A program made the translations under genes and the position numbers. A DNA stretch of 7,645 bases from an uncultured Gardnerella sp. (GTDB taxonomy: Bacteria; Actinomycetota; Actinomycetes; Actinomycetales; Bifidobacteriaceae), in NCBI GenBank assembly GCA_947088155.1, contig CAMUFL010000020.1, forward strand, positions 1-7,645, written 5' to 3'. Position 1 is the first letter of the stretch. Every line of letters starts with the position of its first letter. The notes beneath the pieces are model-generated. The model searched no databases, was not told the origin of the DNA, and was given only the letters and a program-made list of their open reading frames with translations. Shown piece after piece: positions 1 to 7,600 of this stretch.

Positions 1-31
1 TACAGAATTTTTCAACAACCTTGCATTTTGA

Positions 32-54
32 CAATGTTTTTTAAAAAAATATTG
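32..54. repeat. AT-rich perfect palindrome (one G-T position)
   Basis: CAAT at 32-35 pairs with ATTG at 51-54 around a T6/A7 core, giving a 23-base near-perfect palindrome. A TTGACA hexamer (28-33) overlaps its left edge, with a weak TATTGC 16 bases downstream. It could be an operator, a promoter element or simply a flexible AT tract. No gene starts nearby within the window, so its role cannot be assigned. Confidence 0.4.
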
Positions 55-139
55 CCGATTTACCAACTAATGTTGGCGCACCTCGCAAGTTAAACCGTAA
101 ATTTTTCAGCCAACCAACGATAGGCACAACTGACCGAAA

Positions 140-199
140 CTTTACACGGTGAGAGCGTTACCTCGCATTTGAGCAAAAACCCACCAAAGCCCTCCAAAC
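140..199 (-). repeat. Diverged palindromic repeat module, left copy (minus orientation)
   Basis: Read on the minus strand, this segment starts with TTTGGAG (198-192), continues through an 18-base T/G-rich spacer (191-174) and enters a 34-base unit beginning CTCAAATGCGAGG (173-140). The same order, TTTGGAG then a T/G spacer then a CTCCAAA unit, occurs on the plus strand at 1289-1348. The two spacers match at roughly 14 of 18 positions by eye, so the modules are related and lie in opposite orientation around the Abi gene. The distal arm of this copy is decayed. Confidence 0.55.
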
Positions 200-211
200 A
201 CGGGCGCGACG

Positions 212-249
212 ACTTGCTTGAGCGCAGCATTGCGCGCGCTCAGGCAGGT
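212..249. repeat. Long GC-rich stem-loop
   Basis: Bases 212-225 pair with 236-249 to form a 14-base-pair stem with two G-U/G-T positions. The core GAGCGC/GCGCTC is perfect and the loop has ten bases. A competing inner hairpin (222-226 with 231-235) is possible. On the minus strand it lies about 60 bases after the Abi stop, but no T-tract follows in either direction, so it is not a canonical Rho-independent terminator. It may stabilise the 3' end of the Abi transcript, or it may be an insertion inside a palindromic repeat unit. Confidence 0.55.
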
Positions 250-290
250 AGTTCGCGCAACTTACGCATTTGCTTTCATACCGTTTACTT

Positions 291-336
291 CATCAACACC
301 AATCATCAGTACTAATCATCAACACCAACCATCAGT
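291..336. repeat. 20-base direct repeat across the Abi stop codon
   Basis: Bases 291-310 and 317-336 are identical at 19 of 20 positions, with a spacing of 26 bases. The right copy encodes the last residues of the Abi-like protein (around LMVGVDD). The left copy lies just beyond the TAG stop (314-312). This looks like a short tandem duplication of the gene's 3' end. Confidence 0.8.
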
Positions 337-1070
337 TCCAAATATTTATTAGCAGCTTTACGTATTTTTGAGGGATCAATCCATCCAGTTGTAAACGACT
401 TATTAACCGCATGAAGTAGCGTAAACAGTGCGTTCGTAAGATTCCTCTTTCCCCTAGCTATGTTATATAAATTATCAAAATGAGCTGCTTTATTCCTAAT
501 CTCTTTAATATAAATAAGATTTTTTGCTATTATTCTTCTATCCTCATCGTACTCTTTATTCATTTTTGAACAGTTCACAAATGGAAACGCATTGCCTACA
601 GCATCTTTCCAAAGTTTTTGTTGAATGCGATTGCTATTTTTTGTTTCTGAAGATCCAACAAGCTTTACCCATGTTCCCCACATGAGTTTAGATAAAATGT
701 CATCATGATTTACGCTTCTATCATCATGCGAGTGAATTGCGATTTCTCTCGCTTGCTTGATTTGATTTTCAATCAAATCTTTAACCAAATCTGGCGTATA
801 CAGAGGATTGGTCCATTCCTCATTTTGCTTTTCTTTCAACGCAAGTTTACGAAGTTCTAAATCAATTGAATTACGCACGCATATTTCTACGTATCCAATC
901 TGCTCATGCAATATTCCTGCTAATTCATGATTCGATTTGCATATGAGCATAGCTGTACCTAAATCATTATTTGCATCGCGCATATAACGATTAAATCTAG
1001 CCACGCCACAAAATTGTTGCGCTTCTTGCAAAGTAAAAAATGTATTAGCAGACATGAAAATATTGTACAT
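312..1070 (-). CDS. Abi-like (Abi_2/AbiD-AbiF type) HEPN-domain protein
   Basis: This gene encodes a 252-residue all-helical-looking soluble protein with no signal peptide or membrane segment. It resembles the Abi_2 family of abortive-infection proteins. The N-terminal half carries a helix with the family-style segment EICVRNSIDLEL (about 63-74). The middle has ILSKLMWGTWVKLVG (about 125-139), matching the conserved 'L-FG-W--L' patch. The C-terminal half has IRNKAAHFDNLY, whose R192-H197 pair fits the Rx4H catalytic motif of HEPN ribonucleases. The family is known for phage defence and for toxins that cleave RNA; RNase activity here is inferred. The ATG at 1070 gives the longest frame; ATG at 1055 (Met6) is equally plausible, because neither has a clear Shine-Dalgarno. 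It lies behind the protease terminator and beside a candidate structured RNA at 1138-1225. By eye it is more AT-rich than the protease gene. Confidence 0.8.
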   Translation of the reverse strand: MYNIFMSANTFFTLQEAQQFCGVARFNRYMRDANNDLGTAMLICKSNHELAGILHEQIGYVEICVRNSIDLELRKLALKEKQNEEWTNPLYTPDLVKDLIENQIKQAREIAIHSHDDRSVNHDDILSKLMWGTWVKLVGSSETKNSNRIQQKLWKDAVGNAFPFVNCSKMNKEYDEDRRIIAKNLIYIKEIRNKAAHFDNLYNIARGKRNLTNALFTLLHAVNKSFTTGWIDPSKIRKAANKYLELMVGVDD

Positions 1071-1085
1071 TATTGCACATTTAGT

Positions 1086-1091
1086 TTGACA
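1086..1091 (+). promoter_or_regulatory. Consensus -35 hexamer (TTGACA), possible divergent promoter
   Basis: A perfect TTGACA lies on the plus strand, inside the Abi leader and pointing toward the stem-loop cluster. At the ideal 17-base spacing the -10 would be CATGAC (1109-1114), which matches only three positions. TAACAT (1106-1111) is better but too close. It would suit the candidate RNA downstream, but the promoter is not convincing on its own. Confidence 0.25.
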
Positions 1092-1101
1092 TTCGCCACG
1101 A

Positions 1102-1110
1102 AATATAACA
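1102..1110 (-). promoter_or_regulatory. Probable extended -10 promoter of the Abi-like gene
   Basis: On the minus strand the bases read TGTTATATT, a TGn extension joined to a TATATT -10 hexamer (1107-1102). The matching -35 position (1130-1125, CTTAGA) is poor, as expected for an extended -10 promoter. Transcription would start near 1095, leaving a leader of about 25 bases before the ATG at 1070. That leader includes a minute ATG-TCA-AAC-TAA frame and no evident Shine-Dalgarno. Confidence 0.4.
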
Positions 1111-1137
1111 TGACAAACGCAAATTCTAAGGGGATGT

Positions 1138-1225
1138 GGTAGACTCTAATTTACCTGTGTAGGTTGCTCCTACACGTGATTTCATTGAGCTCTTGTTTGT
1201 TTAGAACAAGAGCTCAGTTGTTTTT
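1138..1225 (+). ncRNA. Candidate structured small RNA next to the Abi-like gene
   Basis: Three stem-loops follow one another almost without gaps on the plus strand. Stem 1 pairs 1138-1143 with 1150-1155 (GGTAGA/TTTACC, one G-U). Stem 2 pairs 1157-1163 with 1169-1175 (GTGTAGG/CCTACAC, perfect). Stem 3 pairs 1186-1197 with 1205-1216 (12 pairs, perfect) and is followed by a T-rich tract, as in an intrinsic terminator. The 5' end is not defined and may lie anywhere from about 1100. As I recall, Abi_2/AbiF-type genes are repeatedly accompanied by a conserved structured RNA (the abiF RNA motif) that acts as a partner or antitoxin. Its position divergent from the HEPN gene fits that idea, but I cannot match the consensus from memory. 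The alternative is merely a terminator with incidental hairpins. Confidence 0.45.
1186..1225 (+). terminator. Rho-independent terminator, plus strand
   Basis: TGAGCTCTTGTT (1186-1197) and its exact complement (1205-1216) form a 12-base-pair stem with a seven-base loop, followed by GTTGTTTTT. The minus-strand exit side has no T-tract, so it terminates plus-strand transcription only. No protein gene on the plus strand precedes it. This implies a non-coding transcript. Confidence 0.7.
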
Positions 1226-1261
1226 GGATGGTGGGTTTACTAAACGTAGGTTTGTGTGGTA

Positions 1262-1348
1262 CTCCAAAAGCGAGGAAAGTTTCTCACATTTGGAGGGTTT
1301 TAGGTTGTGTTTTGCTCCAAACACGGGGAACTTGTCTCGCATTTGGAG
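1262..1348 (+). repeat. Two tandem palindromic repeat units
   Basis: Unit A (1262-1295) and unit B (1315-1348) are each 34 bases long, share 27 of 34 positions, and each begin with CTCCAAA and end with its complement TTTGGAG, so each can fold into a hairpin. They are separated by a 19-base T/G-rich spacer, giving a period of 53. A degenerate partial copy (TTTGGA, then GGTGGGTTT) precedes them at about 1223-1237, and a lone CTCCAAA recurs at 1417-1423. The related module at 140-199 is inverted. This looks like a dispersed intergenic repeat family of unknown function. Confidence 0.65.
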
Positions 1349-1390
1349 AGCGAACGAGTATCCACGTGAATGAATGATGAAGCAAATTAA

Positions 1391-1434
1391 TATGTAAAAC
1401 AAACTATGGATTATTCTCCAAAATATATTACATA
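1391..1434. repeat. Inverted repeat TATGTAA / TTACATA
   Basis: TATGTAA (1391-1397) and TTACATA (1428-1434) are perfect complements 30 bases apart, and TGGA (1407-1410)/TCCA (1417-1420) can pair inside. It lies just beyond the protease terminator. It could be an operator or an outer arm of a folded tail. The AT-rich context means it could also be chance. Confidence 0.3.
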
Positions 1435-1437
1435 CAA

Positions 1438-1479
1438 AAAGAGCACTCCCATCTTACTAGAAGATGAAAAGTGCTCTTT
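1438..1479 (-). terminator. Terminator of the protease gene, probably bidirectional
   Basis: A perfect 10-base-pair outer stem (1438-1447 with 1470-1479, AAAGAGCACT/AGTGCTCTTT) encloses an inner stem ATCTT/AAGAT (1451-1455 with 1461-1465). On the minus strand the outer stem ends in CTCTTTTTG, a proper T-tract, 33 bases after the protease stop. On the plus strand it is followed by a T-rich stretch, so it may also work in that direction. It should separate protease transcription from the Abi segment. Confidence 0.85.
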
Positions 1480-1511
1480 GTTTATTTATGTTATTTATTT
1501 ATTTTGTTTAC

Positions 1512-1625
1512 TTACTTTCTTGCGCGCACATGACGGCTGCGAGTTTTAAACGTTACAGCACCGCTTGCAAGCAGCACCATAAACGTCACAACCATGCCAA
1601 TTACACTGCTACCAGTCATCGCCAA
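1512..1625 (-). other. Sortase cell-wall sorting signal (LAMTG type) of the protease
   Basis: The C-terminal 37 codons encode LAMTG (1625-1611), a hydrophobic helix of about 20 residues, and the basic tail KTRSRHVRARK. This is the normal three-part sorting signal, but with Ala in place of Pro at position two. LAxTG is the preferred motif of class E sortases in actinobacteria (family knowledge). Sortase cleavage would fall between Thr and Gly, linking the protease to the wall. Confidence 0.85.
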
Positions 1626-4600
1626 ATCAGAAGTCATCTTCTTGGCGGCAGACTTAGCGGCAGCCTTCTGCTTTGCAGCAGCGTTAGCATTCGCAGCACT
1701 TGCGTTGCCATTGGCAGAACTTGCATTGCCATTGGCAGCGGCATCGCCGGATGCAGCGGATGCGCCTGCATTAGTAGAATCCGCATCATCCTTTGAGGAC
1801 GACTCCGAATTATTACTGGAATTACCTCCAGTAGTAAAGGATTTTCCACCATGATTACCGCCGTGGTTAGAGCTGTGGCTACCGCCATGATTAGAGCTGT
1901 GGCTACCGCCATGATTACCACCGCGGCTATCATTGTTGGTATCACCGCTTGCACTACCGCTAGTGCTGCCACCGTTGTTGCCACTATCCTTACCGTGACC
2001 TGAGCTTCCACCTTCGCTATTACCAGTATTACCAGTATTACCAGTATTACCAGCGTTACCAGTATTACCGCTACCACTCTGGTTCTGATTATTCTTATTA
2101 TTCTGATTATCAGAATCAGTTTGGCTGCCACTATCAGAAGAAGCAGAGGAAGATACAGACACCTCTCCAGAAGCAATCTGGTTACCATTTGCATCCATAA
2201 GTAAGATTGTGTGCTTACCTGAATATCCGCTAGGAATCAAAACCTTGAAATAGTACTTACCGTTCTCACCAGTACGCACTGTCACATATTCATGACCATC
2301 TTCACCCTTAAGATCCTTAGGATCAGAGTAAATGAACGCATACATGCGAGCATTGGCTTTAGCATTCTTCAAAGCTGCAGGCTGTCCAGAAATATAAATC
2401 TTTACTTCCTTTCCAGCTGTAACATTCTTGGTTTCTAATCCAGCAAGAGACTTTAGAATCTTTTCTGTAGAAGCAGGAGGAATTGGGGCAGAATCAGTTT
2501 GAGTTGATTCATCCTTGGTTCCTGGATTCTTTGGCTTAGCCGGATTCTCGCCAGGCTTCTTCGGATCCTCGCCAGGCTTCTTCGGATCCTCACCAGGCTT
2601 CTTTGGATCTTGACCAGGCTTAGACGGATCCTCACCAGGCTTCACACCATGCTTCACTTTGAATGTATATGCAGTAGCTCCCTTTGCATTATCACTTGTG
2701 GCACTTGCTGTATTACCGGCAAAATCGGTCGCCTCAATGGTGATAGTGTGAGAACCATCAGTCAACTTATTAGTAGGAATCTTCAACGTTAATGTTGTAG
2801 AACCTGGCTTATCTGGAGTTGGATTATCGTTAACCTTAGAAACATCCACTAATGTGTTCTCTACTGCTGTAGTTGGAAGATAATTTTCTGTATACGCTAC
2901 TGGACGACCATCAACCATAACGCGCAAAGACTTCAAATTATCATCTGTTGCTTTAACAGTAATTTCGTGACCATCATCGATTTCTTCACCTTCAACCAAA
3001 CCTGCTTCAACAGTAGGATCCGTTTCGTCAAGAACAACTGGAATCACACTAAGTAAATGAGATTCAACCTGATCACTTAAGTGCAGCAGCAACTTATCAC
3101 CATTGTCTACTGGAATGTCAGTTGAGAATTGGCGACGAGTTGTTTCTTTACCATTCGTATCCAAAGTGTAGAAATCACCAACGGAATCGTTGTTAATTCG
3201 CAAACTTTGACCGAAAGCATCATCCGACACATTGCCGCTGAAAGTCACGGTGTCACGATTGGTGAACAACGTGTGACCATAAAGCTTTGGAGTATCGAAA
3301 TGCGCCGTTGGAGGCGTAATGTCGAAGTAGAATGCTGCAGGAGTATCGATTACATTCGTTTCATCATCTTCATCAGCATCTTCGTCAGTTGGTTTAGTAT
3401 TCACCTGCAAGCGGAAATCATTTATACCCGGATGCATTGGAAGCTTTACACTAAACTTTCCGTTCTTAATTTCAGCACGCAATGGGTTTGGAGTTACAAG
3501 ATTCTTAGTTGTAGCATCAAAACGCGAAGCTGGAGTAAACACCACGCTAGTCACCTTGGAACTCACATCACCTTGAGCAACAAAGTAATCAGAGCCAATA
3601 ACGTCTGGACCATAATTCTTCTTATGAATTAACCACGCATAAGCACCCATAGAGCCAGCATTAGTAAGCACGAAATCTTTTGTTGCAGCTGCAGGTTTAG
3701 GTGTAGGAGTTGAACGACCAGCGAGAGCCAAACCTATAGTTGTAGTGTTTTCAGCAGAATCAGTAGCTACAAGAGTTACCATAACAGCTTTAGCGGCAGG
3801 AGTAATAACTGTTTTGAAGCTACCGTCTTTGCCAACAGTTACTACTTCTTCAGTTTCTTTACTAGCTGCAGCTGTATCTGCTTTCTTTACATTTGCATCA
3901 ATACTCGTTGCTGAAGTTGTATTAGCACCAGAAACAGCTTTAATAGTAGATCCAGAAGCAGAACCAGAAGCATGATTGTTTACAGAACCAGCAACTGCAT
4001 TAGCTGGAGTAGTGTTGTCAGCAGCCTTTTGATAAGTAAGCTTTAGCTTTACAGTATCTCCAGGAGTATCAGTTACTTTACCAGCAACAGTTACTTTACC
4101 ATCTGCACCTACAGGCAAATTACCCTTATCATCTAAGCCATTAACAGTAATCTTAGGTGTTTGCGCATTGAACGTTAACTCAAGTTTCTTATTGCCAATA
4201 CGGCCACCATTACTATTAAAAGCTTTAAGCATTACAGTATTTTTGCCATTTTTCAGTGGCACAAACGCATAGAAAGTATTCTCGCCCTTGCGCTTTTTAG
4301 CTAATTTGACTTCCTGCTTTTTACCGTCTTTAGGAGTCACATAAGCTTTTATAGAAGCAACATCTTTAGTGAGATATCCCTCAAGATAGAACTTACCATT
4401 AATATCTGGGTTAGTCTTACTTTCTTCTAACTGATTTGCTTTAATTTGGTGAGAAGTAAGTTTTTGTTCATTTGGAATAATAAACTTCTTGTTCTTCTCA
4501 GGTTTTCCTGAACCATTCGGGACATATGTGTCGAATACCTTCTTAACCTCAGTTGGATTCATAGCATTGTCTCGAACAAGCACATCTATGTATTGAGCTT

Positions 4601-7600
4601 CATTACCAATGTGAATAGACTTGCACACTCGCGTACGAGTTGCTTCATTCAACGGGCATTGAGTGTCTTCATCACCATAGTTCAAAGCATCCTTTACACC
4701 AGGAAGATGAATAGTTGGCACGCCAGGATCAGGACTCAATTCATCACTAATAACAATCTTCACATTGCCTTTATCATCACGATCAGATACTGTGACCTTA
4801 GGTCCATGATTATCGATTGCTACCTTCATATCATAAGTTTGCCAATCAAACTTATCTCCTAAGCGAGCTTGAATACGATACGTGTACCATCCATCAGGAA
4901 GAATGTCAAACCTACTTGTTTTTGGATTCCACACAGACCCGTCGAAATTTCCAGCTAAACCATCTGTTGTTCCAGCATTAGCAATAGTAGAACGATGCAC
5001 ATTGTGTTCCGTTCCAAGAACAATCTTAGTTTTATTATGAGAATCCAATACAGAATACTTTATGTCAGATGCACCGCGGAATATAGCCATAGATGGAACA
5101 ACATAATCCATCCAGCCATCTTGATTTGCAGGTGAAAATTCGCCAAGTACATAAGGTTTAGTTTCATTATTAACCGGAAGTTTACCCATAAAACCAGCTA
5201 CCGAAAGCAACGATGTCGTAAGATCACTATGTTTTGCACTATAGCTTTCTCCCGGTTTTACCATTATAGGTTCAGCATTCCAATCGCCAACAAAGCCAAG
5301 ATATGGCACAGAAACATCTGGCTGAGTATCAGTAAGCGATTCAAATCGCACCCAACCTTCAATATAATGATTGCCTTTAGAACTATTTGGACTTAACGTA
5401 AACTTAACATCAGCGGTTTTCCCAGGCTTTACTGTAACTGTACGCGTTTTTGATTGCAACGTTTCAGTATCACTAATAGAGGTTACTGTATCTTTATTTG
5501 CCTCATTAGACTCATTTACAACTTCCTGATCTGGGACAGCAAATTTTACTGGCTTCTTACCATAATTATGTAAAGTAACCGTAAACTCGCGATTAGAATT
5601 CACGTTTTTAAGAGCCACATACGAATTGCCGTTTACTGTTGCAATCACGTCAGTAGCAACAGCTTTATCTACCTGAGCTAAGCCAGCACCGATTTGACGA
5701 GGAGCATAAGGAATTTTCTTACTATCTGCAGAATCTTTATGTCCAATAATACTTGCTGTATTCATTAATGCTTGGCTTACACGGGTAGCCATTTCAGACT
5801 TGTTAAGCTTAGGGAAACGATTCTTATAGCTTTCCATCACCAACGCTGAAAGACCGGAAACGTTTGGAGCAGCCATGGAAGTACCAGACATGCTGGTGTA
5901 CTTATTTCCATTCTGCGTGGACCAAACATTACCACCGATACCAGCAATCTGAGGTTTAAAATCAAATTCTGGAGTTGGACCCCAAGAAGTAAAGCTAGAA
6001 GGCTTCCCATCATCCGGATTGGCGATAGTAACGAATTGTTCAGTGAAAGCTATCTTTACTTTCTCACCTTTATCTAATGCTGCTTTAATTTCCAATGCAT
6101 AAGAACGAGGAATAGATGCACCAAAGCAATTTTTGATTTTCTCCAATCCGCCCATTCCTATGAATAAGGATGAATCTTTGTCGTGATTGTAAACAATCAC
6201 ACCTTTAGCACCTTTAGAAATCGCATTATTAAACTTTTCAGTAAAACTGATTCCACCACGTTCTACAAGAGCATATTTACCGGTAAGATCAAGATCTTTA
6301 ACATCAGCTTTAGTAGCTTTTTTAGCATCCACAAGTTCATGCTGAGATAGTGCATCTGTTAAAGAACCAATAGAATAGCTGTACGGCAAAGTATGTGACT
6401 TGCCATCTTTTCCAACCCAATTTGCAGACTGCTGAGTAATGTTGGAATTTTCTACAGAAGCAACGCTGAAAGCAGAAGGATAAGAAGATGGCGAGCCGAG
6501 AGTTGCATCATCCCACTTTCCTAATGCATCATTAGTTCCTCCAGATGTAGAGAAGCTTAAACCGGAGTTTCCTGCAGAAATAACTGGAAGCACACCAGCT
6601 TCGCGAGCCTTCTTTAACGCGACACTAGTAGCACTTGACGTTCCACCGAAACCGTTATCTGAGCCAAGAGACATGTTAATAACGTCTGCGCCAAGCTTTA
6701 CAGAATCTTCGATTGCAGCAACAATATCAACATCACGAGCACCATGCGAACCTGGCACATTTGAGAAGACTTTCATAGCGAGCAGCTGAGCGTTTGGAGC
6801 TATGCCATCAACACGATGATTTTCAGATGCTGGAGCACCATTTTCATCGCCGTTAGCAGCCACAATACCGGCAACGTGCATACCGTGCTGTTCACCATTA
6901 GCGTCTGTGAAATTAGTATTTTCATCAGCGTAATTGAAACCTGCAGGAACTTTATCTGTTGTATTTCCTTTACCAGTTGGCTTCAAGCGAATATTCTTTT
7001 TTGCTGAAGCGTCAAGCTTCATATCTTGATGATTTGGATCGATGCCCGTATCGATAATAGAAACAAGCATTCCGGTTCCATCGAGGTGATGCTTTTTAAA
7101 CACCGTCTGCACGCCTTGTAAATCGCGAGCATAATTTTCCATTGGATGATATAAACGTTCTTTTGCGACAGAAACTACACCTGGCTCACGTTTCAAATCT
7201 TGAACGTGTTTTTCAGGGAGAGTAGCTTCAAAAGCACTCATTAAATAACCAACCTGGCGACGAACCGTCATATTGTACTTTGACTTTACGCGGTTAATTA
7301 AAACATTCTGCTCATGAATGTTGGCTTTTTCGTCAGCATCCGTGAGTTGCGAACGATAATTTTTCAACGTAACAACAACAGTTACTTGAGCATTTGAATT
7401 TTTATTAAATTGATCTTTTTTACTGTAATTCTCAAAAGCTTTAGCAAGAGTTGGATTAACATGGCGTAAATCTTCTATAGACTTAATCTCACTATTAGCT
7501 TTTAAAGATGAATCAAGCATCTTAGAGACAAGTGCATTGCCATCTTTTTTAGTTTCATTATCATTTTTTGCAAATGCCGCAGGAACTTGCCCAAGCGGTA

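Larger units (their letters stand above)
1..311. other. Gene-free region 3' of the Abi-like gene, rich in inverted repeats
   Basis: I find no credible coding sequence in this stretch on either strand. It contains an AT palindrome (32-54), a small CCAAC/GTTGG hairpin (63-76), a diverged copy of the palindromic repeat family also seen at 1262-1348 (about 140-199, here reading on the minus strand), a long GC-rich stem-loop (212-249), and the first copy of a direct repeat that crosses the Abi stop codon. There is no canonical hairpin plus T-tract directly after the Abi gene, so where its transcript ends is unclear. The 190-280 part is visibly richer in G+C than the gene beside it. Confidence 0.7.
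1071..1511. other. Intergenic region between the protease and the Abi-like gene
   Basis: This 441-base gap is non-coding as far as I can judge. Going rightward, it holds the Abi leader and probable promoter (1071-1110), a run of three plus-strand stem-loops ending in a terminator (1138-1225), a cluster of palindromic repeat units (1223-1348), a 7-base inverted repeat TATGTAA/TTACATA (1391-1434) enclosing a weak TGGA/TCCA hairpin, and the protease terminator (1438-1479). Short open frames of 62 and 69 codons overlap the repeats but have no ribosome-binding site or recognisable product. Confidence 0.7.

Noticed and set aside
1131..1216. tRNA-like or tmRNA-like fold in the stem-loop cluster
   Set aside because: Three stems in a row suggested it, but there is no acceptor stem closing the group, no T-loop consensus and no CCA-compatible end; the last stem is a terminator.
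1262..1348. Short CRISPR array
   Set aside because: Only two imperfect units, each palindromic throughout, with a spacer similar to the one in the left-hand copy rather than unique; no cas genes nearby.
1164..1373. Plus-strand open frame of 69 codons
   Set aside because: It starts with TTG inside a hairpin loop, lacks a ribosome-binding site, runs through the terminator and the palindromic repeats, and its translation resembles no protein family.
1214..1402. Minus-strand open frame of 62 codons
   Set aside because: It covers the repeat units, has no Shine-Dalgarno, and its translation is explained by the repeated DNA.
1634..2194. Minus-strand open frame of 186 codons, rich in Val/Ile/Leu/Ala, seemingly a membrane protein
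   Set aside because: It is an out-of-frame reading of the low-complexity Gly/Asn/Ala repeats of the protease; the repetitive hydrophobic pattern is a by-product of those repeats.
3129..3632. Plus-strand open frame of 167 codons opposite the protease
   Set aside because: It lies entirely antisense to a well-supported coding region, has no ribosome-binding site or recognisable domain, and its residue mix looks random.
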